Origin: Paenibacillus brasilensis
GTDB taxonomy: Bacteria; Bacillota; Bacilli; Paenibacillales; Paenibacillaceae
NCBI RefSeq assembly: GCF_009363115.1
Contig: NZ_CP045298.1
Coordinates: 4,523,501-4,587,500 of the forward strand
Reading direction: 5' to 3'
Length of the DNA stretch: 64,000 bases
The notes under the pieces were generated by a model. That model was not told where the DNA came from and searched no databases. It was given only the letters and a program-made list of their open reading frames with translations. The position numbers and the translations under genes were made by a program. The stretch's first letter is position 1, and every line of letters begins with the position of its first letter. Shown one piece after another: positions 51,969 to 61,772 of the stretch.

Positions 51969-51997
51969 GCGGCTCTCCTAAATGGAGAGTCGTTTTT
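51969..51997 (+). terminator. Terminator after ispA
   Basis: GCGGCTCTCC pairs with GGAGAGTCGT, followed by TTTTTT. Confidence 0.8.
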
Positions 51998-52097
51998 TGT
52001 ACTTCAGTTCTTTGAAAGCCTTCATTTACATTGTATTCAAATGTCAGGTAACATGTACCTCAAGGATATAGACGAAAAAAAGAGGTGGAGGTTCAGC

Positions 52098-52397
52098 ATG
52101 GATCATATTATTGCAAAAGCCAGCGAGCTAAGACGTACAGGACAGGCAGAGGAAGCGCGTGAGCTTCTATTGAAGGCACTGGAACAGGAGCCAAATGCTG
52201 CAGAGCTATGGTATCAGACAGCTTGGACGCATGATGCTTTAGGTCTGGAGAGGGAAGCGGTCTCTTTTTATGAAAAAAGTCTAGGGTTGACGTTGTCCGC
52301 AGAATCAAGGAAAGGAGCTATTCTGGGGTTAGGCCGTACAAAAAAAAGATCACAGTCGGAAAGCTGCAAGCTTCTCTCCCTGACTGTGATCTTTTAG
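52098..52397 (+). pseudogene. 3'-truncated TPR-repeat gene
   Basis: GAGGTGGAGG precedes ATG 52098. The first about 80 residues are two helical TPR units (ARELLLKALEQEPNAAELWY, then AVSFYEKSLGL). The last about 17 residues are translated from a terminator hairpin (52344-52395) and end in it. The natural 3' end of the gene seems deleted up to its own or a neighbour's terminator. Confidence 0.65.
52344..52395 (+). terminator. Terminator that overlaps the TPR reading frame
   Basis: AAAAGATCACAGTC and GACTGTGATCTTTT form a perfect 14-bp stem. Confidence 0.85.
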
Positions 52398-52436
52398 TGT
52401 CTACCTATAGGAGCCTTGATAAGTCATATGCTGCGA

Positions 52437-53183
52437 TTATTGCGCACCCTCGGTAACAGCGATTTCCTTATCCAGGTTTTCTCTGGACAGGTTGGCGGCC
52501 AAGTAATCCGGTGTATCGGGTAGCACGAGATGCAGATTGGATTTTTGACAAAGGCGGATGGTGCACTTTTCGGCGATTAAATCAAAAACGTGACCGCCTC
52601 CGGTGCGTTCATCGTTAATAAAATGCAGGTGAAATCCAGCTACGCCGATACCTTGGGCATAGGCAGGTGTCCAGAAGCCCGTGACCACGCCGGAAGTCTC
52701 ATTAAAGGTAAAGGTAGGCTGTGACTTGGTTGCTTCGATAAAAGGCTTATAGGGTTTCACTTGGTGAGGCACGGTTCGTGTCTTTACTTCACGGAAGGTG
52801 CCATCTAAACGGAAGGCGTAGAATAAATTGCGGCTTGGGAATAGCTTGAGCAGCAGGGCTTCCAGTTCATCGCGACGCATGGGACGATCAATAGTATATG
52901 TGAAATCTTCACGAAAAAAGGTGACTGTGGAAAAAGGAGTGGTCTCTTCCGGTTTTACACGATGGGCCGTACCGTCTGGAAGCAAGTGATAAAATTCACC
53001 ATCAAACGCGATCATTTCACCATTGAGTTGATCAAAGGTACCGAGCCCGAAATCCCCGTGCTTTTGCAGTTCCTTGAAGGCAACGACCCCGTCATAAAGA
53101 CCATCTAATAAAGCGAGCATGGTGGATGTTTGGTAAATATCATGATCAGTTTCTTCCTTGTTTTCCAGTTCCGCAACGGTCAT
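52437..53183 (-). CDS. alsD: Alpha-acetolactate decarboxylase
   Basis: A 248-residue zinc enzyme that converts acetolactate to acetoin. The metal-binding histidines are visible in GFHLHF and TGGGHVFD; YQTSTMLALLDGLYDG is the family start. It lies 161 bp after alsS on the same strand; the two form the acetoin pathway from pyruvate. Confidence 0.94.
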   Translation of the reverse strand: MTVAELENKEETDHDIYQTSTMLALLDGLYDGVVAFKELQKHGDFGLGTFDQLNGEMIAFDGEFYHLLPDGTAHRVKPEETTPFSTVTFFREDFTYTIDRPMRRDELEALLLKLFPSRNLFYAFRLDGTFREVKTRTVPHQVKPYKPFIEATKSQPTFTFNETSGVVTGFWTPAYAQGIGVAGFHLHFINDERTGGGHVFDLIAEKCTIRLCQKSNLHLVLPDTPDYLAANLSRENLDKEIAVTEGAQ

Positions 53184-53344
53184 GGCAATACACTTCCTTT
53201 TGTGATTTTATTCATTTATTTTCTTTTCTTTTCAATAATAAACGTAAATTCTCTGTAAATAACATAAACAACTCAAAAAAAGCATAAAAAAACGTTAAAC
53301 TCCTTCATTGTCACGAAGCTGTTACGACTTAGCAACAGTTAAGG

Positions 53345-55039
53345 CTAGTTTAATTGATTAGGAAGCAGTTTACGTCCCAGCTGGATATTATCCTGATAAT
53401 CAATCGGAATATCGACGACTACGGGACCCTCGGAAAGGAGTGCCTGCTGCAGCACACCTTCCAGTTCATCTGGACCATGTACACGCAATCCGGTTGCCCC
53501 AAAGCTTTCAGCATATTTCACAATATCTACATTTCCGAATTCTACACCGGAAGTTCTGCCGTATTTAAGCTTTTGCTGAAAAGCGACCATGTCGTAGGTT
53601 CCATCTCTCCATACGATATGCACGAGCGGGGAGTTGAGACGAACGGCGGTTTCGAGCTCCATGGATGAAAAAAGAAATCCTCCATCACCAGAAATAGAAA
53701 CGACCTTTTGACCAGGATTGACAAGTGTGGCAGCAATCCCCCAGGGCAGAGCTACACCTAATGTTTGCATCCCGTTGCTGAACAGAAGGCGGCGCGGCTC
53801 ATAGGAACGGAAATATCGGGCCATCCAAATATAGTGTGAGCCCACATCACAGGTGACCGTGACGTTATCATCAATCAGGCTGCGTAATGTACGAATGAAT
53901 TGCAATGGATGAATCAGATAGTTATGTTTGCGTGCAGGAACCTCAGCTTGGTCATTCAAATCTTGGCGAAGACGGTTCATCTTGGCGCATGAGGCTTCAG
54001 GCAGCTTTAATGCAGGTATTTCCTCTGCGAGGCTGCTTACGATCAGGGCTATATTACCGATAAGCTCGTAATCCGGTTGATAATCATGGTCGATATCTGC
54101 TTGATGATCATCCAGGTGAATAAGGGTTCGATTTGCAGGAATGTTCCAGTTTTTTGGATCGTATTCGATCGGATCATAGCCAATTGTCAACACCAGATCT
54201 GCGGCCGCAAGAAGCATGTCGCCCGGTTGATTGTGGAACAGACCCACTCTTCCGAAATAGTGACTTTCCAGTTCGCGAGAGATGGCCCCAGCGGCCTGAA
54301 AGGTTTCAACTACAGGCAAATCCGTGTTTCGAATGAGTTCGCGGATAGCTGCTGTGACTTTGGGAGTGCTGGCTTTCATACCGAGAAGAAGTACGGGCAG
54401 TTTGGCCCTTTTGATTTGGCCTGCGACTTGTTGGATTAGCCCCGCGGGTGCAATTCCAAGCTGTGGAAGAGAAATCTTTTCAATCGCAGTTACTTCAGAT
54501 GACGAAGTCAACACGTCCTGCGGCAAGCTGACAAAGGTTGCTCCAGGCTGGGCTGAGGTCGCAATCCGAAATGCATTGGTAATAGCTTCTGGTACATTAT
54601 CAGGATGTTCTACTTCGACGCTGTATTTGGTGATGGGTTCAAATAGCCCAGCATTATCCATAGATTGATGAGTTCGTTTCAAGCGTTCGGATCTTGGAAC
54701 TGCACCAGCGAGAGCGACGACGGGATCACTTTCCGCATTAGCCGTGACAAGTCCAGTCGCCAAATTTGATGCGCCGGGGCCGGAAGTAACAAGGCATACA
54801 CCTGGTTTTCCGGTTAGACGACCGACTGCGGCTGCCATAAAGGCGGCATTTTGTTCATGACGGCATATGATCAATTCTGGACCCCGATCTTGAAGAACAT
54901 CAAAAACGGAATCAATCTTGGCACCCGGAATGCCAAAAATGTGCGTTACACCTTGCTGGATCAAACAATCGACAACAAGGTCAGCTCCTTTGGTATCGGT
55001 TTTTGTTTGGACATCTTTCACTTTTGTACTCAATGCCAT
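53345..55039 (-). CDS. alsS: Acetolactate synthase, catabolic
   Basis: A 564-residue thiamine-diphosphate enzyme joining two pyruvates. The catalytic Glu is in CRHEQNAAFMAAAVGRLTG and the cofactor/metal motif is SGDGGFLFSSMELETAV. The start at 55039 has GAAGAGGTG upstream; the frame open to 55180 is not needed. It lacks the FAD-binding and regulatory features of the anabolic IlvB/IlvN form, fitting AlsS. A cre-like site lies at 55166. Confidence 0.93.
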   Translation of the reverse strand: MALSTKVKDVQTKTDTKGADLVVDCLIQQGVTHIFGIPGAKIDSVFDVLQDRGPELIICRHEQNAAFMAAAVGRLTGKPGVCLVTSGPGASNLATGLVTANAESDPVVALAGAVPRSERLKRTHQSMDNAGLFEPITKYSVEVEHPDNVPEAITNAFRIATSAQPGATFVSLPQDVLTSSSEVTAIEKISLPQLGIAPAGLIQQVAGQIKRAKLPVLLLGMKASTPKVTAAIRELIRNTDLPVVETFQAAGAISRELESHYFGRVGLFHNQPGDMLLAAADLVLTIGYDPIEYDPKNWNIPANRTLIHLDDHQADIDHDYQPDYELIGNIALIVSSLAEEIPALKLPEASCAKMNRLRQDLNDQAEVPARKHNYLIHPLQFIRTLRSLIDDNVTVTCDVGSHYIWMARYFRSYEPRRLLFSNGMQTLGVALPWGIAATLVNPGQKVVSISGDGGFLFSSMELETAVRLNSPLVHIVWRDGTYDMVAFQQKLKYGRTSGVEFGNVDIVKYAESFGATGLRVHGPDELEGVLQQALLSEGPVVVDIPIDYQDNIQLGRKLLPNQLN

Positions 55040-55165
55040 CACCTCTTCTTTTTGTCTATGAAATATGTGATATACTTTCAATGTAAAACAATGACTGTAT
55101 ATGACAATTATAATACAATAACTGGTATTTTCAAGAGAAAATTTTCTGAAAATTGACAAAAACAA

Positions 55166-55179
55166 TGAAAACGATTTCA
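55166..55179. promoter_or_regulatory. cre-like site upstream of alsS
   Basis: TGAAAACGATTTCA differs from the CcpA consensus TGWAARCGYTWNCW at one position. It lies about 130 bp before the alsS start, so CcpA control of acetoin synthesis is likely. Confidence 0.55.
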
Positions 55180-55337
55180 AAATGTCGTTTCAAAGGATTT
55201 AAAATAATGCGTTACGCCTTGTAGCAGAAAGAGTTTTTTTATTTAGGTGAAGGATGAAGGGGGGCTGTTTATTTTTTGTCATTCCACATGATAAAAATCA
55301 CTTTCCTCTACAAAGGATAGCGGTTACAATGTAATTG

Positions 55338-55353
55338 TTGTTAACGTAAACAT
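55338..55353. promoter_or_regulatory. Second LacI-type operator half-copy upstream of uxaC
   Basis: TTGTTAACGTAAACAT matches the perfect operator at 55490 at 13 of 16 positions. It could support looping over the 152 bp between the two. Confidence 0.5.
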
Positions 55354-55489
55354 TAAATTTGAGGGAAACGATCCAGGGTGATATGACAAGCAAGAATCGT
55401 AATATAGCTGCATCATCTTGTATAATAACGTGACCTGTTAATTTATTCAGAATGCTATTGCTAAATAATTAGGTAGAGTGAAGAGAGAT

Positions 55490-55505
55490 TTGTTAACGTT
55501 AACAA
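55490..55505. promoter_or_regulatory. LacI-type operator before uxaC
   Basis: TTGTTAACGTTAACAA is a perfect 16-bp palindrome with a central CG, the form bound by LacI-family dimers. It lies 40 bp before the uxaC start. The LacI-type gene at 58606 is the likely binder. Confidence 0.7.
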
Positions 55506-55544
55506 TATAGTTGGAAAGATGACCATAGAAGGGATGAGAGAGTC

Positions 55545-56968
55545 GTGACTAAAGCATTTTTAGATGAAAACCTTTTGTTAAGCAATCCCACAGCTGAAAT
55601 TTTGTATCATCAGTATGCCAAGGATATGCCGATTATCGACTATCATTGTCATTTAAGTCCACAGGAAATTTACGAAAATAAGAAATTCAAGAATATTACA
55701 GAAGCTTGGCTGTACAGAGATCATTACAAGTGGAGACTTATGCGGGCCAATGGGGTAGAGGAACGCCTGATTACGGGGGATGCTGAAGATTATGACAAGT
55801 TTTTGGCCTGGGCCAAAACTGTACCTACACTGATCGGTAATCCACTGTATCATTGGACACATTTGGAGCTTCAACGCTTTTTCGGTGTCTATGAACTGTT
55901 AAATGAACAGAACGCGCCTTTGATCTGGCAGAAAGTAAACCAACAGCTGCAGGGACAGGGCTTTGGGGCACGTGATCTGATTATGAATTCGAAGGTAACT
56001 GTTGTGTGCACCACAGATGATCCAACGGACCATCTTGAATACCATAAGCAAATCAGCAAGCTGAGCGATTTCCCAGTAGCTGTACTGCCAAGCTTCCGTC
56101 CAGACAAAGCACTGGAAATTAATCGTGAAACCTTCCAGCCTTGGGTGGCCCGGTTGGGCGAGGTTAGCGGTCTGAATGTTTCCGGCTTTGAAGGATTTTT
56201 GAATGCGCTGGCAAGCGGGGTTCGCCATTTTCACGCTGCTGGAGGACGGGTATCCGATCATGCGCTGGATACAGTAGTCTACGAGGAAGCGACACGGGAA
56301 GAAGCGGCAGCCATATTCAACAAGGCGCTGACGGAAGGTCGTGTGACCCCGTTAGAGGAGGCAAAATACAAATCATACGTGCTGGTATTCCTCGGGAAGC
56401 AGTATGCAGAGCTGGGCTGGGCCATGCAGTACCATATTCACGCGCTGCGCAACAATAACACCGCGATGTTCCGTCGTTTGGGACCGGATACCGGCTATGA
56501 TGCCGTAAATGACGGCTCCATCGCTCATTCGCTGGCGGCATTGCTGGACGCACAGGAGCTGGCAGGAGGGTTGCCGCGAACGATTTTGTACTCGCTTAAT
56601 TCGGGTGATTACCCCGTGCTGGCAAGTCTCGCGGGCTGCTTCCAATCCGGTGGAAGCGTGGGGAAAATTCAGTTTGGCACTGCATGGTGGTTTAATGACC
56701 ATATCGAAGGCATGCAGGAGCAGATGGAACTGCTGGCCAACCACGGGGTGCTGTCCCGTTTTATCGGGATGCTAACGGATTCTCGCAGCTTCCTTCCTAC
56801 ACACGCCACGAATACTTCCGACGTATACTCTGTGATCTGATCGGAACGTGGGTTCAGAAGGGCAAGGCTCCTGAAGATCTGGAGCTGCTCGGAGGCATGG
56901 TACAAAATATTTGCTACAATAACGCCGAGCAATATTTTAATTTCCCTACTGTTGTTCATAGCAAGTGA
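55545..56968 (+). pseudogene. uxaC: Glucuronate/galacturonate isomerase, frameshifted
   Basis: First catabolic enzyme of hexuronates. The frame is sound for about 416 residues (IIDYHCHLSPQEIYENKKF with zinc ligands; FNDHIEGMQEQMELLANHGV). At about 56794, CTTCC stands where CTTTCC is needed, and it then runs to a premature TGA at 56840. With one base restored the normal end follows (YTRHEYFRRILCDLIGTWVQ, ending at 56968). About 50 C-terminal residues, including conserved active-site parts, are lost. GTG 55545 is the start. Confidence 0.85.
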
Positions 56969-57120
56969 CACTGTTAAGCCAAGGTAATAGCTTACAAACT
57001 TCATAAAAAAGTGCACTTGCCAGGAAGCTGTATCCAAAGACCTGGTAAGAGCGATTAACAACAGGATAAATATCAAACAACCATGTGAATTAAATCACAA
57101 ATGAAGAGGAGTGAGTAGGT

Positions 57121-58518
57121 ATGGGAGCGCCTATCGTACAGGAGAGCGTCCTAGCTGACAACAAGACTGGCGAGCACATTAGCCTGAAAGAAAAGATTTC
57201 TTACGGTATGGGTGATTTTGGGAACGGATTCATGTTTGATTTGGGGCAGTTGCATCTACTGAAATTTTTTACGGATGTAGCAGGTGTTTCAGCCGCAGCA
57301 GCAGGCATTTTTTTGGTCAGCAAGCTGTTTGCCGCTGTATGTGATCCGGTTGTCGGGTCCTTTGTTGATTCTCGCAAGCATATCGGTTCACGTGGAAAAT
57401 TCAGACCTTTTCTCATCATTGGAAGCGTTATCCTTGCGATTCTTACGATTCTCACCTTTGTTTCGCCCAATATTTCACCTACAGGCAAACTTATTTACGC
57501 TTATGCGTCCTATATGATCTGGGGAATTGGCTATTCTATTGTCAATATTCCATATGGCTCACTGGGTGCGGCCATTACGCAGGATACCATTCAGCGGGCC
57601 TCCTTGTCTTCTTTCCGTCAGGCGGGCTCACTGGGCGCATTATTTGTAACCAGTGTCATTGTCATGCCGCTGATTTTGCTGTTTCCCAACCATCATGTTG
57701 GATATCCGGTTGTGATGGGAATTATGTCACTCATTGGTGTGATCGCTTTCATCATTTGTTATCGAGGAACGAAAGAACGCATTATTAGTCAGTCCGGACC
57801 AAAAGAAAAGCTATCTATAGGCGTTATCGTACACACCTTTACGAATAACAAGCCTTTGCTGGTACTCGTTTTAATGACGATTTTCACCATATCCGCGTAC
57901 AATATCAAGTCCGCACTGCTGATCTATTTTGCCGAATATAATTTGGGGCATGTAGAGTTAATGTCTTATATGAATTTTATTATTATCGGCTCGTCGTTGC
58001 TGGGTGTGTTATTCCTGCCCAAGCTGGTGCGGCGTTTTGGTAAACGGAAAACAGCTATATTCGGGATGCTGGTTAGTGTCATCGCCGACTCCGTGAACTT
58101 TTTTATGCCTTCAAATGTGTATATTTTTACAATTCTGTCCAGCATTTCGTTCATTGGTATTAGTATTCCTAACGGAGTTACCTGGGCATTTGTCTCCGAT
58201 ATCATTGATTACGGCGAATGGTCATCCGGAGAGCGGAAGTAAGGGATTACGTATTCACTTTTTAGCTTTTCGCGCAAGCTGGCTCAATCCTTGTCCGGCT
58301 TTCTATCGGGTATTGGGCTGGCGCTAGTTGGATATGTACCGAATGTGGTTCAGTCTTCTGGTACATTGGTCGGGATCAAGGCCTTGCTTTGTCTCTATCC
58401 GGCTGTTGCCCTGGCTTTGGCCATGCTGGTTATCGGTAAGATGTATAAGCTGACTGACAGCAGACATGCAGAAATGGTTCAAGACTTACAGCGTCGACAT
58501 GCGGAAAACCGCGTATAA
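57121..58518 (+). pseudogene. GPH-family hexuronate symporter, interrupted by an in-frame TAA
   Basis: A glycoside-pentoside-hexuronide:cation symporter of about 465 codons (KEKISYGMGDFGNGFMFDLG at the start, then the family loop VGSFVDSRKHIGSRGKFRPF). Codon 374 (58240-58242) is TAA, between GERK and GITYSLFSFSRKLAQ. The same frame continues to 58518 with two more membrane segments. A single base change from GAA would explain it. The truncated product would lack the last helices. Confidence 0.85.
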
Positions 58519-58605
58519 TTTGTGAAAGTCTTCTTTTCCGGGCGGCTCCTGTGGTATGGTGAGTATATAATTTTTTTAGAGCCTCACTAAAGAAAGGATA
58601 CGTAT

Positions 58606-59610
58606 ATGGCAGCTACCATTAAAGATATTGCCAAATTAGCTAATGTTTCCCATACAACCGTCTCCCGGGCGCTTAACAATAGTCCGCTGATTAAAGAAGA
58701 TACGAAACGCAAAATTATGGAATTGGCAGAGCAACTGAATTACATTCCAAACTTTAACGCGAAGAGCCTTGTTCTCCAGCGCTCGCATACGATAGGCTTG
58801 TTTTTTACCAGTATTTCAGAAGGCACCAGCTCCAGCTTCTTTGCGGATACCATCCGTGGAGTGAATCATGTTATCGGGGTGGATTACAATTTGTTTGTGC
58901 GGGGCATTGACGACTACACCGACTTTTCGGCTATTCATCGCAAGCGTTTTGATGGCATCATTCTGATGAGTCAAAGCGAAGCGGACAACCCGTTTATTTA
59001 TCATGTGCTTGGTCAGGGCATCCCGCTTGTTGTGCTGAACCGGCAGGTGTCTGGAGCTGGCATCGTGAACGTGATTTCCAATGATAAGGAAGGGTCCTAT
59101 GCGGCGGTTTCCTTTCTTATCGAAAGTGGACATGAACGTATTGCGATCATTGAAGGGGTGGAAGGCTTCAAGTCTACCCAGCAACGCCGCGAGGGTTTTA
59201 TGAATGCGCTGATTGATAAGGGTAAGCCGATTCGACACGAATACATCGTACAGGGTCATTATGATACCGAAAGCGGAAGCCAGGCGATGAAGCGGCTGCT
59301 TTCCTTGCAGGAGCCGCCGACCGCGGTATTTTGCTCGAACGATGATATGGCCATCGGGGCGATGAACGCCGTATTTGAGTACGGCTTGAAGGTACCTGAG
59401 GATGTATCTGTTATTGGCTTTGACGATATTGGCTTCTCTATGTATACGACCCCGCCGTTAACGACGGTCAAAAGGCCGATCGAACAGATTAGCGAACGCG
59501 GAGCTGAGTGCATTCTCGAGCGGATTCAGTCGCCGTCGAATGAGGGTGAGCTTATATTTATGGAGACTACGCTTATGAAGCGGAAATCAACAGCAGAGAG
59601 ATTACGCTGA
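58606..59610 (+). CDS. LacI-family regulator of the hexuronate locus
   Basis: A 334-residue repressor: the N-terminal helix-turn-helix is TIKDIAKLANVSHTTVSRAL, the hinge is NFNAKSLVLQRSHTIGLFF, and a periplasmic-binding-like effector domain follows (VISNDKEGSYAAVSFLIESG, CSNDDMAIGAMNAV). Its position within the uxa genes and the palindromes at 55490, 55338, 61640 and 61705 suggest control of uxaC and uxaB. ATG follows AAAGGA. Intact. Confidence 0.9.
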   Translation: MAATIKDIAKLANVSHTTVSRALNNSPLIKEDTKRKIMELAEQLNYIPNFNAKSLVLQRSHTIGLFFTSISEGTSSSFFADTIRGVNHVIGVDYNLFVRGIDDYTDFSAIHRKRFDGIILMSQSEADNPFIYHVLGQGIPLVVLNRQVSGAGIVNVISNDKEGSYAAVSFLIESGHERIAIIEGVEGFKSTQQRREGFMNALIDKGKPIRHEYIVQGHYDTESGSQAMKRLLSLQEPPTAVFCSNDDMAIGAMNAVFEYGLKVPEDVSVIGFDDIGFSMYTTPPLTTVKRPIEQISERGAECILERIQSPSNEGELIFMETTLMKRKSTAERLR

Positions 59611-59635
59611 GTATCGTTTTTGAATCCAGGCAGGG

Positions 59636-59685
59636 CAAAAGGGGCAGGTTCAGTGCATCAAGCGCTGTTCCCGCCCCTTTTTTTG
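59636..59685. terminator. Terminator between the LacI gene and the oxidase gene
   Basis: AAAAGGGGC and GCCCCTTTT arms plus an inner GCGCTG-type hairpin, followed by T residues. It can serve both convergent genes. Confidence 0.8.
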
Positions 59686-59711
59686 TTGACATCGTGCTGC
59701 TTTGCCGGTAT

Positions 59712-61436
59712 TTAACGTAAGAGATTGGTTTTCGCAAGTTCAATAATCTCGTCACCGCGTCCGTTCAGCACTGCTTTCATCATCCACAGTGTAAAGCCTT
59801 GTGCTTGTTTTAGATTAATTTTAGGCGGCATGGATAGCTCCTGACGGTTCACCACCACATCCACCACCACAGGGTCATCATAGGCTAATGCTTGCTGAAT
59901 GGCATCCTCCAGCATGGATGGATCTTCAACTCGAATGCCCATGAGTCCCATGGCTTGCGCTACAGCGCCAAAATCAGGGTTAATCAACTCGGTGCCACTT
60001 TCCAGGAACCCGGCCGCTTTCATTTCCAGCTCGACAAAGCCAAGAGCACCATTATTGAACACAATGACTTTTACAGGCAATTGATGCTGCTTTAGGGTAA
60101 GCAGATCGCCCATCAGCATCGTGAGTCCGCCATCGCCCGATAGGGAAATAACCTGCCGACCAGGCTCAGTGGCCTGTGCACCGATCGCTTGCGGCAATGC
60201 GTTTGCCATCGAACCGTGGTTGAAGGAACCGATCAGTCGCCGTTGGCCGTTCATCTGCAAATAACGTGTTGCCCACACCGTGGGTGTACCGACATCACAG
60301 GTAAAAATGGCATTTTCCTGAGCGGCATCACTAATGACTCTGGTGAGGTATTGCGGATGGATCGATGTATGGCCTGGTTTACCAGCCGCCAGTTCATCCA
60401 GCTCCCGACGGACCTTGGTATAGTGTGAAACGGCTTTTTCCAGATGCCTGGACTCATGCTCCGTCGTTAAATGAGGAAGCAGCATCTCTAGTGTTGCTTT
60501 GACATCCCCGCATAAACCATAGGTTAAAGCAGTGCGTCTGCCAAGGTGGGCGGGCTCTATATCTACCTGCAGTATAATCGCATTTTCGGGATAAAATTGT
60601 CTGTAAGGAAAATCAGTTCCGAGCATGAGCAGGACGTCACAATCCATCATCGCATGGTACCCGGAGGAATATCCGATCAGCCCGGTCAAGCCTGCATAAT
60701 AAGGATTGTTATATTCGAGGTATTCCTTGCCCCGCAAAGCGGATACCATAGGTGATTGTAGCTTGTCGCACAGCTGCATAAGCAATTCGTGAGATTGTGA
60801 ACAGCCGGCCCCGCAGAGTAAAGTAATTCGTTTGCCTTTATTCAAATACTCGGCTAGCCGGGAAATTTCGGAAGGTGATGGATGCACAACAGGTGCAGTG
60901 GGATGGTAGACATGTTCGGGTACAGGTACCTTTTCCGCCTCCAAGGCTGCTACATCACCAGGAAGAACAATGACGGATACACCTGAACGTGAAACTGCCT
61001 GTTGAAGGGCCATGGTCACGATTCTTGGAACTTGCCGTGGTGTCGTAATCACCTCACAGAAGTGGCTGCATTCTCCGAAAAGATGCTCGGGATGTGTAGC
61101 CTGAAAGTATTCGCTTCCGATCTCGTCGCTTGGAATATGGGCTGCAATAGCGAGTACAGGTACCCGATTGCGGTGGCAATCATATAATCCGTTAATCAGA
61201 TGCAGGTTTCCGGGACCACTGCTTCCGGCACATACAGCAATGCTTCCACTAAGGTTAGCATCCGCTCCGGCTGCAAAGGCAGCGACCTCTTCGTGCCTTA
61301 CATGAATCCATTCAATTTGACCATTACTGCGGATGGAATCAACCATATTATTTAAAGAATCTCCTACGATGCCATAAATTCGTTTGATTCCTGCGTTGAC
61401 CAAAACTTGTACGATGGTATCTGCGATTGTCTTCAT
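59712..61436 (-). CDS. Pyruvate oxidase-type thiamine enzyme (YdaP/PoxB-like)
   Basis: A 574-residue thiamine-diphosphate enzyme: RHEEVAAFAAGADANLSGSI with the catalytic Glu, GDGGLTMLMGDLLTLKQHQL for the cofactor, and FNNGALGFVELEMKAAGF. It is most like the B. subtilis YdaP and PoxB group, which oxidise pyruvate to acetate. It interrupts the hexuronate cluster on the opposite strand, an odd position. GGAGGAAC precedes the ATG at 61436. Confidence 0.88.
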   Translation of the reverse strand: MKTIADTIVQVLVNAGIKRIYGIVGDSLNNMVDSIRSNGQIEWIHVRHEEVAAFAAGADANLSGSIAVCAGSSGPGNLHLINGLYDCHRNRVPVLAIAAHIPSDEIGSEYFQATHPEHLFGECSHFCEVITTPRQVPRIVTMALQQAVSRSGVSVIVLPGDVAALEAEKVPVPEHVYHPTAPVVHPSPSEISRLAEYLNKGKRITLLCGAGCSQSHELLMQLCDKLQSPMVSALRGKEYLEYNNPYYAGLTGLIGYSSGYHAMMDCDVLLMLGTDFPYRQFYPENAIILQVDIEPAHLGRRTALTYGLCGDVKATLEMLLPHLTTEHESRHLEKAVSHYTKVRRELDELAAGKPGHTSIHPQYLTRVISDAAQENAIFTCDVGTPTVWATRYLQMNGQRRLIGSFNHGSMANALPQAIGAQATEPGRQVISLSGDGGLTMLMGDLLTLKQHQLPVKVIVFNNGALGFVELEMKAAGFLESGTELINPDFGAVAQAMGLMGIRVEDPSMLEDAIQQALAYDDPVVVDVVVNRQELSMPPKINLKQAQGFTLWMMKAVLNGRGDEIIELAKTNLLR

Positions 61437-61772
61437 AGAAGTTCCTCCTGCTCAGCTTTTGTCTAGCCAGCTATTGTCTAGTAAGTAACGTTATCCTGCC
61501 CGTGCCTTTTTGTATTTATTCTGCTGAAATGTATATCAGGGCAAGCTCGCGGGAGAGGGGATAGTTAGCCTTAACCGTCTTGTATCAGTGTGAAACAGCA
61601 GAAGGGAGGGCTGGACTGATGTTTGTTGTATAATCATGTATGTTAACGTGTTCATATTATTGTCATTAAAATTTATAAAAACTAAAAATGTTGAGAAAAC
61701 TATTTTGTTCACGTGTGCATTGTGGTAAAATAACCTTGCAATCATAATGGTAATAGTGGGAGGTTACTCCGG
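61437..61772. promoter_or_regulatory. Divergent region with two LacI-type half-operators
   Basis: Between the oxidase gene and uxaB, ATGTTAACGTGTTCAT (61640-61655) and TTGTTCACGTGTGCAT (61705-61720) share the form NTGTTNACGTGTNCAT and resemble the operator at 55490. They are 65 bp apart. No gene is seen in this 336 bp. Confidence 0.5.
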
